Shown here piece by piece: positions 56,032-64,000 of a DNA stretch of 64,000 bases. The notes beneath the pieces were generated by a model. That model saw nothing but the letters and a program-made list of their open reading frames with translations, was not told where the DNA came from and ran no database searches. The position numbers and the translations under genes are program-made. Every line of letters begins with the position of its first letter. Positions within the stretch are counted from its first letter, which is position 1. The stretch is from Azospirillum brasilense. Its GTDB lineage: Bacteria > Pseudomonadota > Alphaproteobacteria > Azospirillales > Azospirillaceae. Location of the stretch: contig NZ_VITI01000004.1 of the NCBI RefSeq assembly GCF_007827795.1, positions 1 to 64,000 on the forward strand, written 5' to 3'.

Positions 56032-56802
56032 TTACGCTTCGCCCTTGCGCCGTCCGGTCAGCGCCGCGACGACGCCGTGGAAGGTGCGGACCTCCTGCTC
56101 GGTCATCTGCATCCGCTCCAGGGCGTTGCGCAGCGTGCGGACCATGGAGGGGCGCTTTTCCGGCGAGGTGAAGAAGCCGGTGCGGTCCAGGTCGCCTTCC
56201 AGATGCTCGAAGAAGTTCAGCAACTCGGCCTTGGTCGCCGGGCGGGTCTGGCCGGTGTGCAGCACGCGGTCCGGCGGAGTTTCGCCGGTCTGGAACCACT
56301 CGTAGCCGATCAGCAGGACCGCCTGCGCCAGATTGAGCGAGGAGAAGGCCGGGTTCAGCGGCACGGTGATCAGCTTTTCGGCCAGCGTCAGGTCGTCGTT
56401 GACCAGCCCGGTGCGCTCCGGCCCGAACAGCACGCCGGTCTTGTGCCCGGCGTCGACATGGGCGCGCAGCTCCGTCGCCGCGATGCGCGGGGTGACGAAC
56501 TCCTGGATCATGCCGCGGGTGCGGACGGTGGTGGCGAAGACCACGTTCAGGTCGGCCACGGCCTCCGCCGTCGTGTCGTAGAGCTTGGCCCCGTCCAGCA
56601 CCGGATCGGCGCCCGACGCCGCGGCCACCGCCTTCTCGTTCGGCCAGCCGTCGCGCGGCTTCACCAGACGCAGCTCGGTCAGGCCGCAATTCAGCATGGC
56701 CCGCGCGCAGGCGCCGATGTTCTCGCCGAGCTGGGGCTGCACGAGGATGATGGTCGGGCCGCCCAGGACGGAGGGCCGGTTGGGGTCTTTGCCGGAGGTC
56801 AT
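56032..56802 (-). CDS. trmJ: tRNA (cytidine/uridine-2'-O)-methyltransferase TrmJ
   Basis: A 256-aa SPOUT methyltransferase that 2'-O-methylates position 32 of certain tRNAs. Motifs: IILVQPQLGENIGACARAML near the N-terminus, GVLFGPERTGLVNDDLTLAE, and the knot motif NPAFSSLNLAQAVLLIGYEW. A short helical C-terminal extension follows. It lies 16 nt after cimA and 40 nt before the RcoM-like gene, so these may share a transcript. Confidence 0.92.
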   Translation of the reverse strand: MTSGKDPNRPSVLGGPTIILVQPQLGENIGACARAMLNCGLTELRLVKPRDGWPNEKAVAAASGADPVLDGAKLYDTTAEAVADLNVVFATTVRTRGMIQEFVTPRIAATELRAHVDAGHKTGVLFGPERTGLVNDDLTLAEKLITVPLNPAFSSLNLAQAVLLIGYEWFQTGETPPDRVLHTGQTRPATKAELLNFFEHLEGDLDRTGFFTSPEKRPSMVRTLRNALERMQMTEQEVRTFHGVVAALTGRRKGEA

Positions 56803-56818
56803 GATCTGAACTTTGGTC

Positions 56819-58423
56819 TCAGCTTCGCGGTGTTGCGCCGCCTTTAAACAGCTTGAATGTGTAACTGTCCACCAGCGCCTCCATCGACGCCTCGATGATG
56901 TTGGTGGAGACGCCCAGCGTCGACCATTCCTGCCCGTCGCCGTTGCGCGAGCGGATCAGCACGCGCGGCATGGCGCCGGTACCGTCCTTGGCGGCCAGGA
57001 TGCGCACGCGGTAGTCGGACAGCTTCACCCCGTCGAGCAGCGGGTACAAAGGCTCCAGCGCCTTGCGCATCGCGGTGTCCAGGGCGTTGACCGGGCCGTT
57101 GCCGGACGCCACCTCGTGATACTCCTTGCCGCCGATCTTCACGCGCACCACCGCCTCGGACTCGACCACCAGCTCGCCCTTGGCGTTGTAGCGGCGCTCG
57201 TCGGTGACGTGGAAGCGCTTCAGGGTGAAATAGTCCGGCACCTCGCCCAGCTCGCGGCGGACCAGCAGTTCGAAGCTGGCCTCGGCGGTGTCGTAGGCGT
57301 AGCCCTCGGTGTCGCGCTGCTTCACGAGGTCGAGCAGGCGGTTCAGCCGCTCGTCCTTCGGGTCCACCGCCATGCCCATCTCGCGCAGGCGCGCGATGAC
57401 GTTGGCGCGGCCCGCCTGGTCCGACATCACGATCTGGCGGCGGTTGCCGACCGCCTCCGGCTCGACATGCTCGTAGGAGGACGGGTCCTTCTCCACGGCG
57501 GAGACGTGCAGGCCGCCCTTGTGGGCGAAGGCGCTGGCGCCGACGTAGGGGGCGTGGCGGTTCGGCGCGCGGTTCAGCCGCTCGTCGAACTTGCGGCTGA
57601 TCTCGGTCAGCAGCGGCAGGTCGGCGGGCTTGATGCCGACGTCGTAGCCCATCTTCAGCATCAGCGACGGGATCAGCGACACGAGGTTGGCGTTGCCGCA
57701 GCGTTCGCCCAGCCCGTTGATCGTCCCCTGCACCATCCGCACACCGGCCCGCACCGCGGCCAGCGAGTTGGCGACCGCGTTCTCGGTGTCGTTGTGGCAG
57801 TGGATGCCCAGCCGGTCGCCGGGAATGCCGTGCTCCTCGATCACCCGACGGACGATCTCGTCGATCTCGTGGGGCAGCGTGCCGCCATTGGTGTCGCACA
57901 GCACGACCCAGCGCGCGCCCGCCTCATAGGCGGCCTTGATGCAGGAGGCGGTGTAGGCCGGATTGCGCTTGTAGCCGTCGAAGAAATGCTCCGCGTCGAA
58001 CAGCGCCTCGCCTTTGGCGGCCTTCAGCGCGGCGATGCTGTCGGCGATCAGCTCGATGTTCTCCTCACGCGGGATGGCCAGCGCCACGTCGACATGGAAG
58101 TCCCAGGTCTTGCCGACGATGCAGACGGCACGCGCCTTGGACTGGATCAGGGCGGCGAGCTGCGGGTCGTTCGCGGTGCTGCGGCCCGGACGGCGGGTCA
58201 TGCCGAAGGCGGTGAAGGTCGAGCGGGCGAGGTCCGGCGCCTCGGCGAAGAACTGGTCGTCGGTCGGGTTGGCGCCGGGCCAGCCGCCTTCCACATAGTC
58301 GATTCCCAGACGGTCGAGATCGCGGGCGATGGCGATCTTGTCGGCGACGGAGAAATCCACGTCCTGGGTCTGCGCCCCGTCGCGCAGCGTGGTGTCATAC
58401 AGATGGATGCGTTCGCCCGTCAT
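56819..58423 (-). CDS. cimA: Citramalate synthase
   Basis: Condenses pyruvate and acetyl-CoA to citramalate, a threonine-independent route to isoleucine (534 aa). The HMGL-like barrel begins with HLYDTTLRDGAQTQDVDFSV, then YVEGGWPGANPTDDQFF, WVVLCDTNGGTLPHEIDEIV, and the metal-binding LGIHCHNDTENAVANSLAAV. A LeuA-type allosteric domain forms the C-terminus (VRVKIGGKEYHEVASGNGPV, NALDTAMRKAL). The GG(W)PG(A/S)NP motif separates CimA from isopropylmalate synthase. Confidence 0.94.
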   Translation of the reverse strand: MTGERIHLYDTTLRDGAQTQDVDFSVADKIAIARDLDRLGIDYVEGGWPGANPTDDQFFAEAPDLARSTFTAFGMTRRPGRSTANDPQLAALIQSKARAVCIVGKTWDFHVDVALAIPREENIELIADSIAALKAAKGEALFDAEHFFDGYKRNPAYTASCIKAAYEAGARWVVLCDTNGGTLPHEIDEIVRRVIEEHGIPGDRLGIHCHNDTENAVANSLAAVRAGVRMVQGTINGLGERCGNANLVSLIPSLMLKMGYDVGIKPADLPLLTEISRKFDERLNRAPNRHAPYVGASAFAHKGGLHVSAVEKDPSSYEHVEPEAVGNRRQIVMSDQAGRANVIARLREMGMAVDPKDERLNRLLDLVKQRDTEGYAYDTAEASFELLVRRELGEVPDYFTLKRFHVTDERRYNAKGELVVESEAVVRVKIGGKEYHEVASGNGPVNALDTAMRKALEPLYPLLDGVKLSDYRVRILAAKDGTGAMPRVLIRSRNGDGQEWSTLGVSTNIIEASMEALVDSYTFKLFKGGATPRS

Positions 58424-58718
58424 TGCCGCCGCCCGAAGATATTGGTCGCCCGAAGGAAGGTCATAGGACTGTCCGGAGGGCCGGAAGAATGGACGATGCG
58501 CTCCGCCATCTCAATGCTTTTGATCGAACCCGCCAGAAATGCGGGGCTTTGCCGCGCCCGACATAGGCACGCAATGGAGGTAATAGGACAAATGTACTGA
58601 CCGAACAAACCATCGTCTGTGCTACACAGCCGCCCCTCTGCATGGCGCCCATCTCACGGGTGCGGTACTCTTTTCTGGCTGGATGCCTATTGATCAGTAT
58701 GATCCTCGGCCTTTCTGA

Positions 58719-59150
58719 ATGGATGGATTGGACACAGTGACTCCCGCGGGTGACGACGACCAGGACAAGCTCGTCATTGTGATCGACGACGAGCGGACGG
58801 TTCTGCAGGCCCTCAATCTCCTGCTGGAGATGTGGGGGTATCGCGTCGTCACCGCCGAAAGCGAGGGCGAGGCCGTCGACCGCCTGTCCACCGCCGGAGA
58901 AACGCCGCACGCCATCCTGGCCGATTACCGGCTGCGCGAAGGGCGCACAGGCGTTCAGGCCATCGACCGCATCCGGGCGGAGGCCGGGGCCGAGGTGCCG
59001 GGCGTCATCATCACCGGCGACACCTCCACCGAAGGGCTGCGCGACGCCCGCGCCCGCGGGCTGACCGTCCTGCAGAAGCCGGTGCTGCCGCCCCATCTCC
59101 AGGCGGTGCTGACCAAGGTGCTGCGGGAGCACCCCGCCGGTACGGCGTGA
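58719..59150 (+). CDS. Single-domain response regulator
   Basis: A 143-aa receiver-only protein: VIVIDDERTVLQALNLLLEM supplies the acidic pocket, ILADYRLREGRTG the phospho-acceptor aspartate, IITGDTSTEGL the conserved threonine, and VLQKPVLPPHLQ the lysine. No output domain follows. It precedes the CHASE-type kinase gene by 9 nt, so the kinase is its likely partner. An in-frame GTG at 58737 is another possible start. Confidence 0.85.
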   Translation: MDGLDTVTPAGDDDQDKLVIVIDDERTVLQALNLLLEMWGYRVVTAESEGEAVDRLSTAGETPHAILADYRLREGRTGVQAIDRIRAEAGAEVPGVIITGDTSTEGLRDARARGLTVLQKPVLPPHLQAVLTKVLREHPAGTA

Positions 59151-59159
59151 CGGACCGGC

Positions 59160-61046
59160 ATGGACGTTCCCTTACCATCGGCGCCCTCCACGCCGCCCCA
59201 GCCGAAGCACGACAAGCCGAAGCGCAAGCGCGCCGCCGTTCCCGACGGGCGGCTGTTCCGGTCATGGGAAAGCTGGGTGGTCTTCGGATTGGGGCTGCTG
59301 CTTACCAGCCTCGCCTGGTGGCTGCTGACCGAGCAGAACCACCGGCTGGCCGAGGCGCGCTTCCGCACGCTGACCCGCGATCTGGCGGGTGACGTCACGG
59401 CGCGGCTCGACACCTATGAACAGATGCTGCAGGGCGCCGTGGCGATGGTGGACGCCGGCGGCGGGCAGGTCAGCCGCACGGAATGGCGGGCCTACGTCAC
59501 CGGCCTGCATGTGGAGGACCGCTATCCCGGCATCCAGGGCATCGGCTACGCCAAGCGAGTGAAGGCTCCCGACCGGGAGCAGCACGAGGCGGCGCTGCAC
59601 GCTGCCGGCTTCTACAGCTACCGCGTGACGCCGGAGGGCGAGCGGCCCGAGTATTTTCCCATCGTCTACATCGAGCCCTTCGCCAGCCGCAACCTGCGGG
59701 CCTTCGGCTTCGACATGCACGCCGAGCCGACCCGCCAGGCCGCCATGGAGCGCGCCCGCATCAGCGGCACCGCCGCGGCGACCGCCCGGCTGCGGCTGGT
59801 CCAGGAAACCGACGAGGACGTGCAGCCCGGCTTCCTCATCTATGTGCCCGTCTACGACCAGACCCTGCCCCTGACCACCGCCGCCGACCGGCGGGAGGCG
59901 CTGCTCGGCTTCGTCTACAGCCCCTTCCGCGCGCATGACCTGATGCGCAGCATCATGGACCGGGGCGCGTCGGAGCTGCTCGACATCCGCGTCCATGACG
60001 GGACGGAGACCACCGCGGACTCCCTGATGTTCGACTCCGCGATCGCCCGGGACGCCGCCTTTCAGGAGGTTCTCCATGTCGAGGTGTTCGGCCGCCCCTG
60101 GACGCTGGTCCTGTCCGGCACCCACGCCTTCGAGGGAAGCGTGGCCAGCGCCACGCCGCGGGCGGTGCTGTTCGCCGGCCTGATCATCACGCTGCTTCTG
60201 GTCGCCACCGTCAACTCCGTGCTCCAGGACCGCGACCGCATGGCGGAGCTGCGCCGCAGCTACGACGCGCTGGCGCTGGCGCGGGCCGAGGCGGAGCAGG
60301 CCAACGCCGCCAAGTCGCGCTTCCTGGCCGCCGCCAGCCACGACCTGCGCCAGCCGCTCCAGACGCTGGGCATCTACCTGCACATGATCGGCGAACAGAC
60401 GGACAGCCCCCGGCTGCATAAGCTGGTGGACGCCGCCCGCGACGGGTTCGAGGCGACGCAGCGCCTGCTGAACTCGTTGATGGACATCGCCACGCTGGAA
60501 ACCGGCGTGATCAGCCCGCAGCTGGCCGAGCTGGACCTGCCCGTCTTCCTGGAACGCATCTGCGAGGAAGGCCGGCTGGAGGCCGCCGGCAAGGGTTTGG
60601 GCTTCCGCGTCACCTGCTGCGGCGCCCGCGTGGCGACCGACCCGGCGATGCTGGAGCGGATCGTCCGCAACCTGCTGAGCAACGCGCTGAAATACACCCA
60701 CAGCGGCACCATCCGGGTGACCTGCCGGCAGGCCCGCGGCTTCACCGCGATCAAGGTGCAGGACACCGGCCCCGGCATCCCGCAGGACCGGCTGCATCTG
60801 ATCTTCGAGGACTTCTACCAGATCGGCAATCCGGAGCGCGACCGGCGCAAGGGCCTCGGCCTCGGCCTCGCCACAGTGGCGCGGCTCAGCCGGCTGCTCG
60901 GCTACCGGGTGCGGGTGCTGTCGCGCCCCGGCCGCGGCGCCATCTTCCTGGTCGAGATCCCCGACGAGGCGACCGCCCCCCGCCAGACGACCGAGACCCA
61001 GACCACCCAAACCCAGACCTCAGAGACGGCGACCTCCAGGGCGTGA
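59160..61046 (+). CDS. CHASE-domain sensor histidine kinase
   Basis: A 628-aa membrane kinase. A basic N-terminal tail precedes a transmembrane helix (about 38-58), a periplasmic CHASE domain (about 90-300: YPGIQGIGYAKRVKAPDREQ, YFPIVYIEPFASRNLRAFGF with DMHAEPTRQAAMERAR, and GFLIYVPVYD), and a second helix (about 335-355). HisKA follows with SRFLAAASHDLRQPLQTLGI, then HATPase with RIVRNLLSNALKYTHSGTIR, DTGPGIPQDRLHLIFEDFYQ and KGLGLGLATVARL. The tail is repetitive threonine/glutamine. The gene is coupled to the REC gene upstream. CHASE domains sense diverse small ligands. Confidence 0.9.
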   Translation: MDVPLPSAPSTPPQPKHDKPKRKRAAVPDGRLFRSWESWVVFGLGLLLTSLAWWLLTEQNHRLAEARFRTLTRDLAGDVTARLDTYEQMLQGAVAMVDAGGGQVSRTEWRAYVTGLHVEDRYPGIQGIGYAKRVKAPDREQHEAALHAAGFYSYRVTPEGERPEYFPIVYIEPFASRNLRAFGFDMHAEPTRQAAMERARISGTAAATARLRLVQETDEDVQPGFLIYVPVYDQTLPLTTAADRREALLGFVYSPFRAHDLMRSIMDRGASELLDIRVHDGTETTADSLMFDSAIARDAAFQEVLHVEVFGRPWTLVLSGTHAFEGSVASATPRAVLFAGLIITLLLVATVNSVLQDRDRMAELRRSYDALALARAEAEQANAAKSRFLAAASHDLRQPLQTLGIYLHMIGEQTDSPRLHKLVDAARDGFEATQRLLNSLMDIATLETGVISPQLAELDLPVFLERICEEGRLEAAGKGLGFRVTCCGARVATDPAMLERIVRNLLSNALKYTHSGTIRVTCRQARGFTAIKVQDTGPGIPQDRLHLIFEDFYQIGNPERDRRKGLGLGLATVARLSRLLGYRVRVLSRPGRGAIFLVEIPDEATAPRQTTETQTTQTQTSETATSRA

Positions 61047-61060
61047 CGCCCTGCCGTTAT

Positions 61061-61148
61061 TTTGGCAATCGCCGACGCCGCGGACTTCCGGCACTGCTGG
61101 GAAAATCCGCGGCGGAACCGGCGGGTCACCGAGTCGGCGATTGCCAAA
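61061..61148. terminator. Long compound hairpin between convergent genes
   Basis: An outer perfect 16-bp stem (TTTGGCAATCGCCGAC at 61061-61076 and its complement at 61133-61148) continues into an inner perfect 8-bp stem (GCCGCGGA at 61077-61084, TCCGCGGC at 61106-61113) with a 19-nt one-sided bulge. It begins 15 nt after the kinase stop and ends 12 nt before the end of the convergent gene, so it probably serves as terminator for both. Confidence 0.65.
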
Positions 61149-61160
61149 TCCGGGGCCGGA

Positions 61161-61625
61161 TCAGGCCGTCGCCGGCCGGGTCGCCCGCGCGCGCATCAGC
61201 ATCCACACCGCCGACACGCCGACCAGCTTGGACGCGAGACTGGCCGCCCAGACCGCCGGGTCCCAGATGCCGAGCATGCCGAAGAACAGCGCCGTGTCCA
61301 CCGGCACCGACAGGGCGGCGCTGATCCACAGCCGGTCGCGCAGCGGGCGGCGGGTGACGGTGAAGACGCCCCAGTCAATCAGCTCCGACACCGCGAAGGC
61401 GGTGACGCTGGCCGTCGCGACGAAGGGATCGGCCAGCAGGAAGGACAGCAGCGTGGCGGCCAGCATGGCGGCCAGCGACCAGTGGCCGTAGCGGACCTGG
61501 ACCATGTCGCGCAGGATGAAGATCAACCCGGCCCAGCAGGACCACACCAGATCCAGATGCGGCGCCAGGCTGAAGGCGTAGTTGATGGCGAGTACGCTGC
61601 CGATGTAGGCGGCGAGCCAGAGCAT
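61161..61625 (-). CDS. VUT family membrane protein (queuosine precursor transporter-like)
   Basis: A 154-aa integral membrane protein with five or six helices. The segment FVATASVTAFAVSELIDWGV with FTVTRRPLRDRLWISAALSV PVDTALFF-like continuation resembles the conserved core of the VUT/YhhQ family, which imports precursors of queuosine. It is shorter than YhhQ, so the substrate is uncertain. ATG at 61625 follows GGAGG by 8 nt. It converges with the kinase gene. Confidence 0.68.
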   Translation of the reverse strand: MLWLAAYIGSVLAINYAFSLAPHLDLVWSCWAGLIFILRDMVQVRYGHWSLAAMLAATLLSFLLADPFVATASVTAFAVSELIDWGVFTVTRRPLRDRLWISAALSVPVDTALFFGMLGIWDPAVWAASLASKLVGVSAVWMLMRARATRPATA

Positions 61626-61898
61626 GACGGAATCCTCCAAATGCCACCCGCGGAAATACGGGCGCGAACGACGGCGCCACCCGCGTGAATGCGAGCGCTC
61701 CGCAACGGTCTTGTAGCAGGTTCAAACCATCGTCGTGAACCCTCGGCGCGCACCGGTCCGGACGGGGCGCAACCGGCGGGAACGGCTTACCCCCACCTCG
61801 GTTCCTCGAATGCGCCGGCGGTTCTAGCGCATCCGGACGATGCCCCGGCGCGTTCGTTCGGAGAGGCGAAACGAAAGAGACCCCGAAAGGTGTGGGCG

Positions 61899-63122
61899 AT
61901 GGCGGCGGCGGGCGTATCAATTGGAATGGGCGGCACACGGGATCACGCGCTGGACGCGGCGCGCAGCCTGCTGATGATCCTCGGCGTGCCCTACCACGCG
62001 GCGCTGATTTACACGCCGGGCTACGACTGGGTGATGAACTCCCCCGACGGCATCGCCTGGATCGGGCTGTTCGCGGACTTCATCCACAGCTTCCGCATGC
62101 CCGCCTTCTTCCTGATCTCGGGCCTGCTGATCACCCACAGCCTGCGCCGCCACGGGCCAAGGGCGGTGCTGACCTCGCGCGCCTCGCGTCTGCTGGTGCC
62201 GCTCGTCGCCATGGCGGCGACGCTGAACGTCGCGCAATTGTGGATGGAAAGCCGCGCGGTCGACCCCGGCCTGACCGCCGCGGAGTTCCTCACCCAGGCC
62301 ATCCCCGCGGCCTTCTGGAGCGGTGGGCTCGTCTATCACCTGTGGTTCCTGGTCGAGCTGTTCATCAGCGTGCTGGCGCTCTGCCTCGCCTACCCGCTGC
62401 TGGTCGCGCTGCATCGGCGGATGGCCGGGCGGGCGCCGGGGCTGGCCCGCTGGCTGGCCGACCCGCCGGACTGGCTGCCGCCGCTCCTGCTCAGCCTCGT
62501 CATGATGGGAGTGCTGGGGTTCGACAACATCTCCGATCGGCTGGTGACGCCGCTGGTGCCCACCAACTCCACGGCGGTGAGCATCATCACCTCGGCGGGC
62601 TTCTTCGCGGTCGGGGTGCTAATCGCCCATTGGCCGGGCGGGGCCGCGCGCTACGCCAAGGCGAGCTGGGGGGTGGCGCTGACCTATCTGGTCTGTTTCG
62701 CCATCCACATCGGCATGGTCGGCGTGGAGAAGCCCATGCCGGTCCGCTTTCTCGACGAGGCGCTGCGCGCCGTCGCCGCCTGGTCGGCCTTCCGCTTCGT
62801 CCTCGGCCTGACGCAAGCCTTCTTCTCGGCGGAGAGCCGCCGGGTGCGGGCGCTGTCGCAGGCCTCCTACACGATCTATCTGCTGCACCATCTGGTGGTC
62901 ATGGCCGCCGGCTTCGCCCTGCTGGCCGTCACCGCCCCGCCGTTGCTGGAGTTCGCCGCCATCACCGCGGTGGGGCTGTTCGTGCCGCTGGCGGTCCATC
63001 ACGGGCTGGTGCGCCGCTCGCCGACGCTGCGCTTCCTGATGAACGGCGTCCCGCCAGGGGAAACGAAGAAGCAAAGAGGTCCGGCGCGCGGCCGCGAGGC
63101 GATGGCGCGCCGGACCGGTTAA
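61899..63122 (+). CDS. Acyltransferase 3 family membrane protein
   Basis: A 407-aa integral membrane acyltransferase with about ten helices. Features: HALDAARSLLMILGVPYHAA, FIHSFRMPAFFLISGLLITH (the family's FRxPxFF block) and the late ASYTIYLLHHLVVMAAGFAL. Such enzymes O-acylate sugars of glucans or polysaccharides (OpgC-like). The arginine-rich tail (KKQRGPARGREAMARR) should be cytoplasmic. ATG at 61899 is chosen after AAAGG; GTG at 61890 is possible. It converges with cysS, 4 nt apart. Confidence 0.82.
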   Translation: MAAAGVSIGMGGTRDHALDAARSLLMILGVPYHAALIYTPGYDWVMNSPDGIAWIGLFADFIHSFRMPAFFLISGLLITHSLRRHGPRAVLTSRASRLLVPLVAMAATLNVAQLWMESRAVDPGLTAAEFLTQAIPAAFWSGGLVYHLWFLVELFISVLALCLAYPLLVALHRRMAGRAPGLARWLADPPDWLPPLLLSLVMMGVLGFDNISDRLVTPLVPTNSTAVSIITSAGFFAVGVLIAHWPGGAARYAKASWGVALTYLVCFAIHIGMVGVEKPMPVRFLDEALRAVAAWSAFRFVLGLTQAFFSAESRRVRALSQASYTIYLLHHLVVMAAGFALLAVTAPPLLEFAAITAVGLFVPLAVHHGLVRRSPTLRFLMNGVPPGETKKQRGPARGREAMARRTG

Positions 63123-63126
63123 AGCG

Positions 63127-64000
63127 TCAGGCCCGCTTCCAGCTCGTGCCCTGCGGGCCGTCCTCCAGGACGATGCCGAGGTCGGCCAGTTCCTTGCGGA
63201 TGCGGTCGGCCTCCGCGTAGTTCTTGGCCTTGCGGGCGGCCAGACGGTCGTCGATGCGCTGCTGGATGTCGGCGTCCGACAGGGCGGCGGCCCCCTTCGG
63301 CGCCCAGCGGAACCATGCCTCCGGGTCCTGCTGGAGCAGGCCCAGCGCCTCGCCGGCGGCGCGCAGCGCGCCCTTGGCGGAGGCCTTTTCCGCCTCGCCC
63401 GTCGCCTTGTTCACCGCGGACGCCAACTCGTGCAGATGCGATATGGCGAGCGGGCTGTTGAGGTCATCCTCCAGCGCGGCCAATACGTCGAACGGCAGTT
63501 CGGCCTGCGTCGGAGCCGGGTCGCCGCGCAGCGCCTGATACCAACGGTCGAGCGTCGCCTTGGACTGCTTCAGCCCCTCGCGGGTGAAGTCCAGCGGCTG
63601 GCGGTAGTGGGCGCTCATCAGCGTCAGGCGGATCGCCTCGCCGGGGAACTCGTCCAGCAGCTCGTGCACGGTGAAGAAGTTGCCCAACGACTTGGACATC
63701 TTCTCGCCCTCGACGGTCACGAAGCCGTTGTGGACCCAGTAGCGGGCCAGCGGCTCGCCGTCGTGGGCGCAGCGGCTCTGGGCGATCTCGTTCTCATGGT
63801 GCGGGAAGATCAGGTCCAGCCCGCCGCCGTGGATGTCGAAGGTGACGCCCAGATGCTCCTTCGCCATGGCCGAGCATTCGATGTGCCAGCCGGGCCGGCC
63901 ACGGCCCCACGGGCTGTCCCAGCCGGGCTGGCCGTCGGCGCTCGGCTTCCACAGCACGAAGTCGGAGGAGTCGCGCTTGTAGGGGGCGACCTCGACGCGG
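63127..64000 (-). CDS. cysS: Cysteine-tRNA ligase (3' part, start beyond the window)
   Basis: The C-terminal roughly 290 residues of a class I aminoacyl-tRNA synthetase. Visible are [31 protein letters not shown], the zinc/substrate block [40 protein letters not shown] with the KMSKS loop, and [20 protein letters not shown] near the end. The HIGH motif and N-terminus lie beyond the right edge. No break is seen in the part present. Confidence 0.96.
   Translation of the reverse strand, partial: RVEVAPYKRDSSDFVLWKPSADGQPGWDSPWGRGRPGWHIECSAMAKEHLGVTFDIHGGGLDLIFPHHENEIAQSRCAHDGEPLARYWVHNGFVTVEGEKMSKSLGNFFTVHELLDEFPGEAIRLTLMSAHYRQPLDFTREGLKQSKATLDRWYQALRGDPAPTQAELPFDVLAALEDDLNSPLAISHLHELASAVNKATGEAEKASAKGALRAAGEALGLLQQDPEAWFRWAPKGAAALSDADIQQRIDDRLAARKAKNYAEADRIRKELADLGIVLEDGPQGTSWKRA

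Overview
The window is high-GC chromosomal DNA from an alphaproteobacterium of the Rhodospirillales, most likely Azospirillum. Evidence for this is the very high GC with frequent GTG/TTG starts, a CowN nitrogenase-protection gene (a diazotroph marker), a DUF1476 gene (the F1-ATPase inhibitor zeta family of alphaproteobacteria) inside the purine cluster, and many PAS/Cache sensor kinases. Genus-level assignment is inference; no rRNA is present.

Layout. 1-5.4 kb: short repeats resembling an IS end, two divergent hybrid histidine kinases, and a decayed TetR tail. 5.5-9.2 kb: a periplasmic amino-acid-type binding protein, ribB behind a clear FMN riboswitch, and a trehalose-synthase-like GH13 enzyme. 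9.4-13.3 kb: a putative secreted RTX zinc protease, rsmD/rluB, dodecin and tadA. 13.3-15.6 kb: a membrane-anchored pentapeptide-repeat protein whose 3' half is AT-rich. 15.7-24 kb: purD, xseA, pyrC, hisS and a TPR/glycosyltransferase-like protein. 24-33 kb: an unusual class-A-PBP-like protein, bacterioferritin, tRNA-Leu(TAA), a CinA-type protein, sfsA, map, radC and a TerB-like protein. 33.4-36.7 kb: a Cache-PAS-PAS-GGDEF-EAL protein. 37-48.4 kb: the purine cluster purB / DUF1476 / NRDE / purC / purS ... purQ / purL / bolA / grxD, interrupted between purS and purQ by a glycosylase-MOSC pair and a divergent MFS/LysR pair.

48.5-53.6 kb is the most accessory stretch. It holds rarD, a TetR regulator divergent from an Old Yellow Enzyme gene with two matched 16-bp operators, an AT-rich secreted orphan bracketed by a roughly 140-bp direct repeat of the OYE 3' end plus its terminator, and a ParDE-type toxin-antitoxin pair.

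53.7-56 kb holds rpsD and the most interesting unit, read leftwards. It is a PAS-LytTR protein with the residues expected of the heme-based CO sensor RcoM (LHP histidine and MM methionines), an unnamed 70-aa protein with a strong ribosome binding site, and cowN, which lets nitrogenase work in the presence of CO. This looks like a self-contained CO-sensing and nitrogenase-protection module with a possible new component.

56-64 kb: trmJ, cimA, a REC protein followed by a CHASE-type sensor kinase, a VUT-type membrane protein, an acyltransferase-3 protein, and the 3' part of cysS, which runs off the right edge. All functional calls come from reading the translated sequences and recalled family motifs; no database search was run.
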